Shown here piece after piece: positions 25,065-34,648 of a stretch of 64,000 nucleotides of DNA. The notes beneath the pieces were generated by a model, which was not told the DNA's origin, ran no database searches, and saw only the letters and a program-made list of their open reading frames with translations. The stretch spans positions 175,902 to 239,901 of the forward strand of contig JABGYH010000007.1 of NCBI GenBank assembly GCA_018675335.1. The letters run 5' to 3'. Position 1 is the first letter of the stretch, and every line of letters starts with the position of its first letter. The stretch is from Candidatus Woesearchaeota archaeon (GTDB lineage Archaea > Nanobdellota > Nanobdellia > Woesearchaeales > UBA11576). The position numbers and the translations under genes were made by a program.

Positions 25065-26868
25065 CTTTGTCTAAAATAAGTTCATCAGTTTTCACAACAT
25101 TTCTGATAAAGGAAATAGGATTTTTAAAATCTCTTTTTACATCAGCACAAATACGACCATTTTCTTCGAAAGTTTTAGCGTGCTTTCGCTTAAAATCTTC
25201 CACATGAAAAGTTTCACTTAATGGAGGCCCAATTCTAGTTGTTGACGAAGAAATATCCGCAGGAGGAAACACAAACCAAAATAATGCAGGATCAGTTTTA
25301 TTCCACTCCCACCCACAATCAATTAATTCAAAATCATTAAACTTAACTTGATTTTTTATTGAAGTGAAAACTTTTAATAATTTAGCGCCCACGACATCAG
25401 ACTTTCCTTCTAATGGTTTTGATTCAAGAATCACTAATGAATTTTTACCTGCATCTTTTTTTAACCCAGGAATTGTTATTGGAGTTAATTTAAAAAATGA
25501 TTTTGAGGGAGTTGTTAAAAAATTCTTTGCAGCTTGCCTAAATAATTCAAATTTTTCCAATGACAGTGCTGCTGCAGCATTACGATCTTTAAGGACTGGA
25601 TCTATAACTACCAAGGGAGAATCTAATTTAGAAATATTAAGTTCTTTAAGTGCTAAATACGGTTTTCCTTTAAAATAATTTTCAGCATCAACAACTTCTT
25701 TTGTCGACCAACCAAGAGATGCTTTTAATAGATTTACAAATCCTTTGTAATGAATCGTTAAAATATCTAAAACATGTCCTGAAAAACCCTGAATATATGA
25801 TTCTGCACCATAAACTTTTTGAGACTTACAAAACATTTTAGCCAAACGAATATCTTTAGTATAACCCGCACGATTTGCGACCCAAGTAACATGCATAGGA
25901 CTCATATCAGTAACATTAACTGCATCTTCAGGAATCGAAATATCAAGTACTGGAACTATCTCGTAACAATAAGTTTTCATAATTTGAAAATAGTCTCGAC
26001 TACCATGAACTGGATTTGGACGAAAAGGACGAAGCGCTCTTAATAATAAAGAAGAAATATCATAATTTTTATATGAAACATCAAACTTAACAAAAATATC
26101 ACAATCATGATCACCTTTAAGATTAGTTCCTTTAGCGATTGATCCACCTAAAACTGCAACTGCTTTAAGATTATTTTTTTTCAATTCGTAATTTATTTTA
26201 GTGATAAATTCATTTACTTCTTTTAGTATTTTTTTTTCAGAAGGCGTTACTCTCTTTAAAACAGTAGCAAAAATTGATTCTATCTCTTTTAAGTCAATTT
26301 TTTTGAAATCAACAAAAATTCTATTTTTATTAAATGGCTTTTTATGAAATCTAGAATCTGTTTTTCTATATCTAGGATTCGAACGTGAATTATTACGATT
26401 AAAATTATTATTATTATTATTATTAGAATTATTCCGGTTAGGTGTAAATTTTTTATTATTACTGTTTGGATTAGGAGTGCGATTATGAACTGAAGCAGGA
26501 TTTGATGCCAAAACAGGACGCGCAGTAGAGGCAGTTTTACGTGAATTTGTCACATTAGCTGAATTAGTATTAGCAGCAGAGTTAGACTTAACATAATTCG
26601 GTTTGGTAGAATTGTATTTAGGTTTATTCGCACCATGATTATTGCGATTAGTTGAAAATGTAGGTTTAGTTTGAGAATTAATACTAGCATTATTTTCAGA
26701 AACTGACGGCGCAACTGAATTAGTTGATGTGGCTGCCAAAGTAGGTTTTTTAATGGGTTTTTTAATTGGTTTATTAATTGGTTTAGCCTTGATTTTATTA
26801 GGAGTTTTTCTTTGAGAACTCCTTAAACTTTGTTTCCCACCCGAATTTCTTGTATTTTCAGATCCCAT
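25036..26868 (-). CDS. cca: Archaeal CCA-adding enzyme with long low-complexity N-terminus
   Basis: The enzyme adds or repairs the CCA end of tRNA without a template. Residues about 190-610 match class I archaeal CCA-adding enzymes, with the active site GGSIAKGTNLKGDHDCDIF carrying GS and DxD. The normal length is 420-450 residues. The first about 180 residues form an Asn/Ser/Lys/Pro-rich extension with a run of Asn codons near residue 155, a basic region that may bind RNA or be disordered. The C-terminus ends in a 14-bp tandem repeat. Ribosome binding is not obvious; the ATG at 26868 is the only in-frame start before the extension. Confidence 0.93.
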   Translation of the reverse strand: MGSENTRNSGGKQSLRSSQRKTPNKIKAKPINKPIKKPIKKPTLAATSTNSVAPSVSENNASINSQTKPTFSTNRNNHGANKPKYNSTKPNYVKSNSAANTNSANVTNSRKTASTARPVLASNPASVHNRTPNPNSNNKKFTPNRNNSNNNNNNNFNRNNSRSNPRYRKTDSRFHKKPFNKNRIFVDFKKIDLKEIESIFATVLKRVTPSEKKILKEVNEFITKINYELKKNNLKAVAVLGGSIAKGTNLKGDHDCDIFVKFDVSYKNYDISSLLLRALRPFRPNPVHGSRDYFQIMKTYCYEIVPVLDISIPEDAVNVTDMSPMHVTWVANRAGYTKDIRLAKMFCKSQKVYGAESYIQGFSGHVLDILTIHYKGFVNLLKASLGWSTKEVVDAENYFKGKPYLALKELNISKLDSPLVVIDPVLKDRNAAAALSLEKFELFRQAAKNFLTTPSKSFFKLTPITIPGLKKDAGKNSLVILESKPLEGKSDVVGAKLLKVFTSIKNQVKFNDFELIDCGWEWNKTDPALFWFVFPPADISSSTTRIGPPLSETFHVEDFKRKHAKTFEENGRICADVKRDFKNPISFIRNVVKTDELILDKVKKIVMKRL

Positions 26869-27041
26869 AAATATTGAAAGAACCTCGGTCTTTTTATATA
26901 TTTTACGTATGAATAGTAATTAAAAGTTAAAAAAAGAAGTTAATTAACTGATTAAAAGAATAATTCACACTAACTTAAACATATTAGGAAATATAAAAAA
27001 ACAGCATAAAAATAAAAGAATACTGCAGAATTAAAAAAATA

Positions 27042-27392
27042 TTACAAAATTAAAAGAATAATTCCCACTAAAACTAAAATAATTCCTAAAATTATGCCTA
27101 CAACTGCCAAAATAGTTGTTTGTTCTTGCTTTTTAAACCAAACTGGCAAATTTTTTAGAAAAGAACCAGTGTTTTTAAAATCCTTAAAAAAATTCCCAAA
27201 TGATTTCATATAAACCTTAAAATCAAACGGTTTTTTGTTTATATTTGCAGACGAAGTTTTCGTTTGAGCAGTTCCTGCCACATTTGGATTAGAACGACTT
27301 GACATTTGTTGATTATTTTGGAACTGAACATTACTCGGATTTGCCCTGCGAATTTGTTGTTGTGCACTATTTGCCGGAAGTTGTTGAACCAT
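27042..27392 (-). CDS. Tail-anchored Gln/Asn-rich protein
   Basis: The 116-residue protein has a Gln/Asn/Ser-rich N-terminal half (about residues 1-50), a basic aromatic middle (KSFGNFFKDF), and a single C-terminal membrane segment (about 93-115) ending in a hydrophobic run. It would sit in the membrane with its N-terminal part in the cytoplasm. GAGGT precedes the ATG. It lies 76 bases downstream of the VirB11-like ATPase gene on the same strand and may be a partner in the 27-37 kb secretion-like cluster. No family recognised. Confidence 0.6.
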   Translation of the reverse strand: MVQQLPANSAQQQIRRANPSNVQFQNNQQMSSRSNPNVAGTAQTKTSSANINKKPFDFKVYMKSFGNFFKDFKNTGSFLKNLPVWFKKQEQTTILAVVGIILGIILVLVGIILLIL

Positions 27393-27467
27393 ATTATTTT
27401 TAATACCTCTTACAATTTATGAATAAATATGTCATAACATAAAAATAATTAATTACCTTAGCAGTTA

Positions 27468-29783
27468 TTATTTGTTATCATTATACGACTTATTAATTTT
27501 TCTTTTTTTGAGATCCCGATCAAACCAAGTTTGCCACTCAAAAAAAATCTGTTTAGCATCTAACTTTCCAGTTTCGTTCTTAACTTTTTCAGTCATCAAA
27601 TGGAAAACATCATTACACTTTATCACAAATGGTGCTTCAAACATTTCATCATCCCCAGTTTCGATTGCTTTTTCAGTAATGTAACCTTTAATCTTTCCTC
27701 TAAGCTCAACATTATCCCAAACCGCATCCCAATCACCTGCAAAGTCAGGAATATTTGCAGCAATAAGTTTTAAAACATCACTATTCCCGTCTAAAAGATC
27801 GTCAGTTGGCACTAATTGATCTGTTTTTGAATCGTATTTCATTAAATCTACAAATCCCCCTTCTAACAAAGGATCATCATTCCAAGTTTTTCTAACTTCA
27901 GTAATTTGAGTTATTCTTCTCCACTTATGTAAACCATCCGGACTTTTAATTGGAGTTGCAATAATAATTATATCTGTTGCTTTGAAACTTGTTTTAGGAA
28001 CTCCAATATCATTAACAACTCTGTCAAATAAACCATACGGTGAATCTGCGTGAATCGTCCCTGCAACAACATTTGCCGCAGCACCAACACGCATTGCTTC
28101 ATAAAGTGCTTTTGCTTCAGCAGATCTAACTTCACCAACAATTAATGCTGAATCTCCCAGCCTAAGTGTTGCACGAATACCGTCTGCAGCACTCATTTCA
28201 CTACTACCTTTAGCAAGAGCAGATGCAACTTTCATTGGTTGAATATTAAAACCTAAATGCCTCATAGAATCTGTTGGAAGCTCTAATGTATCTTCAACAG
28301 TAATAACCCTATACCGCCTCATAATCTCAATAAGAAGCCCTGTCAAAAATGCAGTTTTACCTGAACTTCTAGTACCACAAATCATCATTGATCTAGTACC
28401 ATCAACAATAAATGATAATAACCCTGCTGCAAGAGGATTAAGTGTTTTATATTTTATGAATAATGGAAGAGTCCAAGGACGATCCCTATGTCTCCTAAAA
28501 GAAAATGCTAAACCTGACGGATCTAATGGCTCAGTAATTGTTGAAACTCTAACTCTTGCTCCAGGAATTTCAAGTTCAGTATCTAAAATAACATTAGCCT
28601 CGTCAAGTGGCCGTCCAGAAATCATTCTTAATTTTGTAGCCCAACTTTCCGCTTCAGTTTTAGTTGGAATAACATTAGTAATACAATCTGAATACTCCCC
28701 ATGAACTAAAAAAATAGGAATTCTTCCTTGAGGAGAATTAACAGAAATATCTTGAATTTCTTCATCTTGCAGTAAAACTTCAACCAACCCAAACCCAACC
28801 GTATACCTTACTAAAATTCGAGCAAGTTTTTTAACAACACTCTCAGGAAAATTCATCCCTCTATACGCAGAAAGTTCTTCGATTAAGTCTTTACCTACGC
28901 TCACAAAAACTTCTCTCATACGAGCAGGATCTGTAAATTCTTGTCTTGTTGGTTTATGTTCTGCAAGAATATTTCTTGCCAAATCGAGAAGTTCATATTC
29001 TTCTTCTGACAACTTAAATTCAGGAGGCATTATGTGATATAAATATTGGACTGATTCAGGCATCCTAAACACAGTAACTTCAGTATCTTCGCCCACTGTG
29101 TAGTTAGCCATTTCTTCGCCACCTTCAGGATAATCCGCCATTAATTTTGTATACATAAAATCAGGCTTGATGAATGGATGAAAAAACTTACGATAAACTT
29201 CCCTATCATGAATTTTATAACCTGCAAGGAATGGTTTTGCCGCAGTAATTAATTTTGTTTTATCAAGAAGCCCAATAACAAAAGTTAACATCTCAAAATA
29301 AACTTCAAAACAAGGAATTAATTTTTCCTCAAGAAGTTTTTCATAATTAATATGTTCTCGTCTCAATACCCGTTTTAATTCAACATACGCCCCAACAGGA
29401 TCTGACTTCATAGTTCTAAAAACAATATTTTGAATTTCAGTGTACCACTTATTTGCAAAAATTTTACCTTCTGGCACTACTAAAAATTTTTGGTACTCGA
29501 ATTTATCTTTAGATCTGCTAACTTGATCAAAAACAAACGCAATTTCTTTAATAAGGTTAACTTGATTTGCATCATATTCATACTCCCTACTTTGAGAAAA
29601 AACAATTTTAGTGGTTTCCGGAGATTCAATAAGATTATCACAAGTTTTACTCATTACAATACCAGAATTTTCTAAAGATGGAACTATAGCAGCACCATCA
29701 TAATTAATACGCATGATGTTATCTTCGCCTTCATGAATTAGTTCATAACCAAACAAAGGTACTTTAGTTCCAAAAACTCCCAT
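27468..29783 (-). CDS. VirB11/GspE-like type II/IV secretion ATPase
   Basis: This cytoplasmic hexameric ATPase powers assembly or transport machines such as archaeal pili, archaella or secretion systems. In the 771-residue protein the N-terminal 290 residues form a specific recognition region. The RecA-like core follows, with Walker A GTRSSGKT at residues 470-477, the Asp box in LIVGEVRSAEAKALYEAM and the His box GTIHAD. The family's normal length is 500-600. It is preceded by AGTGGTGATTT, itself duplicated. No pilin gene is next to it; instead come a HerA-like ATPase, small membrane proteins and coiled-coil proteins. Confidence 0.93.
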   Translation of the reverse strand: MGVFGTKVPLFGYELIHEGEDNIMRINYDGAAIVPSLENSGIVMSKTCDNLIESPETTKIVFSQSREYEYDANQVNLIKEIAFVFDQVSRSKDKFEYQKFLVVPEGKIFANKWYTEIQNIVFRTMKSDPVGAYVELKRVLRREHINYEKLLEEKLIPCFEVYFEMLTFVIGLLDKTKLITAAKPFLAGYKIHDREVYRKFFHPFIKPDFMYTKLMADYPEGGEEMANYTVGEDTEVTVFRMPESVQYLYHIMPPEFKLSEEEYELLDLARNILAEHKPTRQEFTDPARMREVFVSVGKDLIEELSAYRGMNFPESVVKKLARILVRYTVGFGLVEVLLQDEEIQDISVNSPQGRIPIFLVHGEYSDCITNVIPTKTEAESWATKLRMISGRPLDEANVILDTELEIPGARVRVSTITEPLDPSGLAFSFRRHRDRPWTLPLFIKYKTLNPLAAGLLSFIVDGTRSMMICGTRSSGKTAFLTGLLIEIMRRYRVITVEDTLELPTDSMRHLGFNIQPMKVASALAKGSSEMSAADGIRATLRLGDSALIVGEVRSAEAKALYEAMRVGAAANVVAGTIHADSPYGLFDRVVNDIGVPKTSFKATDIIIIATPIKSPDGLHKWRRITQITEVRKTWNDDPLLEGGFVDLMKYDSKTDQLVPTDDLLDGNSDVLKLIAANIPDFAGDWDAVWDNVELRGKIKGYITEKAIETGDDEMFEAPFVIKCNDVFHLMTEKVKNETGKLDAKQIFFEWQTWFDRDLKKRKINKSYNDNK

Positions 29784-29976
29784 TAAATCACCACTTTTAA
29801 AAAATCACCACTTTGAAATAAACAAATATTGATTTATAATTAATATGCACGACTTACATACAACTCATAAAACAGGATAATTTAAATAAATTTAAATATC
29901 CACTTTAAATATAAATTTAAATATAAATAAATATCTATAATAAAATAATAAGCTAATTATATAAAATTAACTCAAA

Positions 29977-30654
29977 ATGGTAGATCAACAAAATATGCAA
30001 ACACCACCAGGAATGCCACCCCCACAAACTGGACCAGGAGGGATGCCAGCAGGAATGCAACCAAGTGGAGCTCCAAAAAAAGGAGGATTTAGTCTATTTG
30101 GCCCTTCAAAAAAACCAGGTGCGATGGCAGGAGGTCCAAAAACTGATTATGCAGGAGAGATCAATAATCTAAGCCGACGACTTATGACCTTGGAAGAACG
30201 ATATACCAACTTACGAAAAAAAACACAAGTTACAGATCAAAACATGTTAAATAATAATAAAAAAATTATGACTGAAATTGGCGCAATACATGAAGAGATG
30301 AAAGAACTAAAAAAAGAAATGACTGATTTAACAGATAAAATGAAAATCATGGTTCGTGAATTAAAAGATTGCGCAAAACGAAATGAAGTTCAGTCACTAG
30401 CAAAATATGTTGATTTATGGAATCCCATAAACTTTGTAACACGAGATGCAGTACTTCGAATAATCAAAGATGAAGTTGAATCACAATTTAAAGATCTTAA
30501 CATAAAAATGCAAGAAGAAGCATTCATAAAAGAACAAATAAAAATCGAAATGCGCGAATTAAAAAATAATAATTTAGACAATAATTCTACTCAATTAAAA
30601 CAAAATGAGAAAAAAATTATTACTGAAGATGGAAAAGAAGTAATAATAGAATAA
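29977..30654 (+). CDS. Coiled-coil protein with Pro/Gly-rich head
   Basis: The 225-residue protein has an N-terminal segment rich in Pro, Gly and Met (residues 1-60) with the basic-aromatic patch PKKGGFSLFGPSKKPG, then a coiled coil (about 65-125) and a second helical coil ending in a charged tail. It is probably cytoplasmic. A second protein of the same design is encoded at 34032. Divergent from the VirB11-like ATPase gene; it may be an adaptor of the same machine. The glutamine amidotransferase gene starts two bases after its stop. Confidence 0.65.
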   Translation: MVDQQNMQTPPGMPPPQTGPGGMPAGMQPSGAPKKGGFSLFGPSKKPGAMAGGPKTDYAGEINNLSRRLMTLEERYTNLRKKTQVTDQNMLNNNKKIMTEIGAIHEEMKELKKEMTDLTDKMKIMVRELKDCAKRNEVQSLAKYVDLWNPINFVTRDAVLRIIKDEVESQFKDLNIKMQEEAFIKEQIKIEMRELKNNNLDNNSTQLKQNEKKIITEDGKEVIIE

Positions 30655-30656
30655 AA

Positions 30657-31208
30657 ATGATTTTAGTTGTATGTTGTGGTAGTAAGAGAGTTAAAGAAAT
30701 ATCTCAAATGGCCAAGAAAACCGGCCATAAAGTCATTTTACGAAAGCCAGAAAATATCCAACTTAGCGAGAAGATTACTGGAATTGTCATTAGTGGTTCG
30801 CCAGTAATGATTGGCAAGCATATTTTGGAATATAAAAAGAAATTTGCATTCTTAAAAAAAATAAAAATTCCAATTTTTGGCATTTGTTTTGGACACCAAG
30901 TTGTAGGGGTCGTGTTTGGATCTAAAGTATCAACAGGTAATGAAATTAAATGTTGGGAAACAATAAACATACTTAAAAAAAGAAAGTTATTTTTGAATTT
31001 GAATAAACAAGAAAAATTAAAACAAGACCACCGTGAACAAATCACACTTCCAAAAAATTTTGAATTATTAGCAAAATCGAAAAGTTCAAATGTTGAAGCT
31101 ATGAAACATAAAACAAAAGAAATTTATGGAGTGCAATTCCACCCAGAAATAAGTGGAGACATTGGAAAAAAAATAATGAAAAATTTTTATGAAATATGCG
31201 AAAAATAG
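30657..31208 (+). CDS. Class I glutamine amidotransferase (GMP synthase-like glutaminase)
   Basis: The 183-residue protein resembles the glutaminase subunit of archaeal GMP synthase. The nucleophile elbow GICFGHQ carries the catalytic Cys (about residue 79) and VQFHPEIS the catalytic His/Glu pair. The bacterial-type synthetase half is not in this window. The ATG overlaps the stop region of the preceding gene by two bases of spacing, so it is co-transcribed with the coiled-coil gene. Alternatives are other stand-alone class I glutaminases. Confidence 0.85.
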   Translation: MILVVCCGSKRVKEISQMAKKTGHKVILRKPENIQLSEKITGIVISGSPVMIGKHILEYKKKFAFLKKIKIPIFGICFGHQVVGVVFGSKVSTGNEIKCWETINILKKRKLFLNLNKQEKLKQDHREQITLPKNFELLAKSKSSNVEAMKHKTKEIYGVQFHPEISGDIGKKIMKNFYEICEK

Positions 31209-31237
31209 AAAAGTTACATAATAATAAAGGTAAAACT

Positions 31238-31519
31238 ATGAAAAAAGCAAAACAAGATATAACTCAATTAAAAAAAGAAATTAAATTGATTAAAATAAGA
31301 AATAAAAAAGTAGAATCTGATAAAGCTTGGGAAACAAGCTGGACTCGAAAATTATTAATCGTTATTTTAACATATCTTGTAATAGTTATCTTTTTTTATT
31401 TTGCAACACTACCGTCTCCTTGGATTAATGCAATTGTTCCTTCAGTCGCATTTGTGTTATCAACACTTACAATCCCCATTTTTAAGAAATTATGGATTGA
31501 AAAAATTTATAAAAAATAA
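31238..31519 (+). CDS. Small two-helix membrane protein with coiled coil
   Basis: The 93-residue protein begins with a short coiled coil (residues 1-35) and continues with two membrane segments (about 41-60 and 66-85). I place the start at ATG 31238 with AAAGGT upstream rather than at 31196, which would overlap the preceding gene. Function unknown. It resembles the membrane protein at 17077 in design. Confidence 0.55.
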   Translation: MKKAKQDITQLKKEIKLIKIRNKKVESDKAWETSWTRKLLIVILTYLVIVIFFYFATLPSPWINAIVPSVAFVLSTLTIPIFKKLWIEKIYKK

Positions 31520-31590
31520 TGTTAATTTAGTTATGAGCTATTTTTCTAAACAAAATACATTTAAACCTCTGTCCCAGCTGCAACACTACT

Positions 31591-31830
31591 ATGACTCAAA
31601 TCAAACTATATCAATTTGAACAATGCCCCTTCTGTGAAAAAATCCGACTTAAATTAGAACAACTCAAAATAGATTATGAAAAAATAAATGTTAGCTTTGA
31701 TTTCAAAGATAAATTAAGACAAGAACTTAAAGAAAAAAGTAACGTCGGAACAGTTCCAGTAATTGAAATTGAAGGGAAGTTTATTGGAGAATCGGATTTA
31801 ATTTTAAAATATTTAGATGAACACTTTTAG
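31591..31830 (+). CDS. Glutaredoxin-like protein
   Basis: The 79-residue protein has the redox pair CPFC at the N-terminus (FEQCPFCEKIRLKLEQL) and the cis-proline region VGTVPVIEIEG. It matches glutaredoxin or NrdH-like proteins that transfer reducing equivalents. It has TTTAAACC about 28 bases before the ATG and no ribosome binding site, so it is probably leaderless. The electron donor is not encoded nearby. Confidence 0.9.
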   Translation: MTQIKLYQFEQCPFCEKIRLKLEQLKIDYEKINVSFDFKDKLRQELKEKSNVGTVPVIEIEGKFIGESDLILKYLDEHF

Positions 31831-31855
31831 ATATTTAACATAATTAATTTAAGGA

Positions 31856-33457
31856 CTAATCATCCTTGATTGCACTAGGACTAGCACCGCCATGCCAAGT
31901 AAATCTAGGCCTAATACGAATTTTATGAATTTTCTCATTTAAATCATCAAAAATAACTGCACTTCCCTTCAGACTTGGAAGTTCATTCATAGCACGAGAA
32001 ATACCGTGCTCCATATAACTTTGAGCAAGAAGCCCTAATGCTTGCATATCTAATCTTGCAGTAATACGATGCGCAATAACCGTATCTAATTGAGTCATAA
32101 CATCAGTATGAATTTTACCTGGTTGTTGAGTTGCAACAATTAAAGAAATACCTGGTTGACGACCTTCTCGCATAATAATTACTAATGGTTCTGTTGCAGC
32201 ATTAGCATCTTCAGGTTTGAGGGGTAAAAACTCGTGAGCCTCATCAATAACTAACCAAACAAGTGGCATTTCTTGCTTTTTTTCCGAATCCACAGATTTT
32301 TGATCGATAAAATATTTTTCCATATACTTAATTTCGTTAAGTTCCTCACCTTTACGAAAAGACATTCGAGAAATAAATAAATGTTTCGACACAATACCCA
32401 CAACTAATGTTTTAACATCCCAGCCACCAGGCATTGTAGCATAACAACTTACATCCAAAACAGTAATTTGTCCACCTTTAGCAAGATCTTGAAGAGGGGT
32501 TCCGTGATCTGTAAAAACTCCCCAAGCAGTAGCTGTTTTAAACATATTTTTAACTGCATTTTTAACTTCAACTGAAGTATCTTTTTCATCATCAAGAAAT
32601 TTAAAGATATCATCAAAATTAAATTTAGCTTTTTGTTCTGTAAGCTCTTCCACAATTTTAGAAATAAAAATACCTTCGGGAGAATACTTATCTTGATGAA
32701 ATGCAGCACACCAATCATCAGCTTCAACTTCAAAAATATTAATTGAAAACGGAAAGTCAGTACGAATTCCCTTTTTTTTATAATCATAATAAAACTTTTC
32801 AGGAGTATAAATCACAATATCTACTGGGTGCGGATCAATTCCATATGGCTCTAGAAGCTTATGCTCTTTTTTATTCGCATGCCCCATAGTCCAATAAATA
32901 CCCATAGTATCTAAAAGAATTATTGATAAATTTTGTTTAACCTCTTCTTCCAATAAAGATAAACCTTCTGCAATAACCCCCATAGTATATGATTTTCCAC
33001 CACCCCGCTTACCACAAATAAGCATTACGTGAGCATTTGAAATATCCAAATAAAGATTATCACCCATAAAAATTTTATCTCCCTTATCAACATATTTTTT
33101 CCCTAAAAGAAGCGCACCTTTAGTCCCATATTTTTTTAAATCAGCCATACTACGACCCGCAACAATAGGCATGTGATCTGGATCAAGAATGGGTTTTGAT
33201 GATTTTGGTTTTTCAGAAGTGTTTGAATAGGATGAATTGTTTGTTTGTTCAGACGCAGTTGTTTGTTCTGATGCTTTACTTTCTTCACCTTCAACCTGTT
33301 CTTTAGAAGAATTATCCCCTTCAGATGAATTAGAATCAACACTTTTAGACAAGGTAGCTTCATCAAAATAATTAGTTTTCTCACTAGAATTAGAATCCAC
33401 TTTAGTCTCATTAGAACTATCTTCTTTAGTCGACTGATCCTCTGAAATAAAAACCAC
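31856..33457 (-). CDS. HerA/VirB4-like ATPase
   Basis: The 533-residue protein has a Ser/Glu/Asn-rich acidic head (residues 1-90) and a HerA/FtsK-fold ATPase domain with Walker A GKRGGGKS (149-156), Walker B LVWLVIDEAHEF and the sensor region VATQQPGKI. Relatives move DNA, secrete substrates or help repair; here it sits in a membrane-protein cluster rather than with the Mre11-Rad50-NurA genes typical of HerA. There is no in-frame ATG near the start: GTG at 33457 overlaps a GAGGTG, so the true start codon is uncertain. Confidence 0.85.
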   Translation of the reverse strand: MVFISEDQSTKEDSSNETKVDSNSSEKTNYFDEATLSKSVDSNSSEGDNSSKEQVEGEESKASEQTTASEQTNNSSYSNTSEKPKSSKPILDPDHMPIVAGRSMADLKKYGTKGALLLGKKYVDKGDKIFMGDNLYLDISNAHVMLICGKRGGGKSYTMGVIAEGLSLLEEEVKQNLSIILLDTMGIYWTMGHANKKEHKLLEPYGIDPHPVDIVIYTPEKFYYDYKKKGIRTDFPFSINIFEVEADDWCAAFHQDKYSPEGIFISKIVEELTEQKAKFNFDDIFKFLDDEKDTSVEVKNAVKNMFKTATAWGVFTDHGTPLQDLAKGGQITVLDVSCYATMPGGWDVKTLVVGIVSKHLFISRMSFRKGEELNEIKYMEKYFIDQKSVDSEKKQEMPLVWLVIDEAHEFLPLKPEDANAATEPLVIIMREGRQPGISLIVATQQPGKIHTDVMTQLDTVIAHRITARLDMQALGLLAQSYMEHGISRAMNELPSLKGSAVIFDDLNEKIHKIRIRPRFTWHGGASPSAIKDD

Positions 33458-33707
33458 CTCTTATAAATTAAAATAATAAATTATTAGTTATATAAATGTT
33501 TCTGAAATAAATAAAATTGAACTTCAAAAACGAACTTATAAAATAAACTTTAAAATAAGAATAATCTATTACTCAAAAAAAGGAACATTTAAAAAAACAA
33601 CTGCACTAACCAATACCCACAGTAAAGTAACTGATAAATATAAACAATTAACAATAAAATAATTTTAAAATAAAAAAAAGAAGTGACATTAATAACAACT
33701 ATAGAGC

Positions 33708-33962
33708 ATGATAACAATGAGTGAAGAAGAAGTACAAAGTATGATTCTGGTTTTAAAAAAACAAGGATTAAGCAATAATCAAATAATAAATTTTTTACAA
33801 ATACAGGGTACAGATTATTCAAAAATATATAAAGGATTTTATGAAATAGATTTAACACAAAAGATTCCAGTACCTGATGCTGAAGACATCAACAAAATAT
33901 ATGAATGCGAAAATGAATTAATTGAAGAGCATGAGTCACAAGAAGCAGAATTTGAAGAATAA
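33708..33962 (+). CDS. Small acidic protein
   Basis: The 84-residue protein has a predicted three-helix N-terminal part (about residues 1-45, with KKQGLSNNQIINFLQ) and an acidic C-terminal tail rich in Glu. It could fold like a small UBA-type or adaptor domain, but I recognise no family. It lies 70 bases before the second Pro/Gly-rich coiled-coil gene on the same strand, facing away from the HerA-like ATPase gene. Confidence 0.6.
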   Translation: MITMSEEEVQSMILVLKKQGLSNNQIINFLQIQGTDYSKIYKGFYEIDLTQKIPVPDAEDINKIYECENELIEEHESQEAEFEE

Positions 33963-34031
33963 CTCAATCAATTTTTAAAAAAATAATTAATACCCATAAT
34001 TTTAATCATAAAAAAAAGAAGGTGATATTTA

Positions 34032-34514
34032 ATGGCTGATTATCCTCAAGGAATGCCCCCTGGGCAAGGATATCCTCAAGGGCAACCAATGCCTCAAGGA
34101 AACATGCCTCCCCCTCCTGCAGGTTATCCTCCTCAAGGAGATCCAGGAAATTCTGGAGCAGACTATGGCGGTGGAGAAAATACTGAAGAAAGAATTGAAG
34201 AGTTAGTAGAAGCAATAATTGATGAGAAATGGAAAGAACTAACTGCCAATATTAGTCGAATTATTGATTGGAAAGATAAAACTGAAGCAAGAATTACTAA
34301 AATTGAAGCAGACTTTCAAAATCTAAAAGATAATTTTGATAAACTACACACAGGAATTTTAGAAAAAGTAGGAGAATACGACCACCACATAATGGATGTT
34401 GGTACTGAAGTTAAAGCACTAGAAAAAGTATTTCAAAAAGTTCTCCCCGGATTTTTAGATAACATCAATGAATTATCCAGAATAACTGATGATTTGAAAA
34501 AGATTAAAAAATAA
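34032..34514 (+). CDS. Coiled-coil protein with Pro/Gly/Gln-rich head
   Basis: The 160-residue protein begins with a Pro/Gly/Gln-rich segment (residues 1-45, repeated PQG motifs) followed by a helical coiled-coil region (about 55-155). It has the same design as the protein at 29977. The ribosome binding site is AGGTGATATTTA before the ATG. The neighbours are HerA- and VirB11-type ATPases and the three paralogous membrane proteins. Confidence 0.65.
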   Translation: MADYPQGMPPGQGYPQGQPMPQGNMPPPPAGYPPQGDPGNSGADYGGGENTEERIEELVEAIIDEKWKELTANISRIIDWKDKTEARITKIEADFQNLKDNFDKLHTGILEKVGEYDHHIMDVGTEVKALEKVFQKVLPGFLDNINELSRITDDLKKIKK

Positions 34515-34648
34515 TTTTAAAACTTTTTTCATTTTTTTATTTCTTTTTTTATAATTTAAAATAAGGTGTATTCTACAATTATCTAAATAATATTTAATTA
34601 GAATTAATCTTGATTTGTAACTTCAGCTATTAATAAATCTCAAACGGT

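Noticed and set aside
26390-26410. Possible T-arm of a tRNA (GATTCGAAC-like string)
   Set aside because: It lies inside the coding frame of the CCA-adding enzyme and no acceptor or anticodon stem surrounds it.
32449-33411. Frames of 91-112 codons inside the HerA-like gene
   Set aside because: They run in another frame of the same strand within a gene with clear Walker motifs, and encode only Leu/Ile/Lys-rich shadows.
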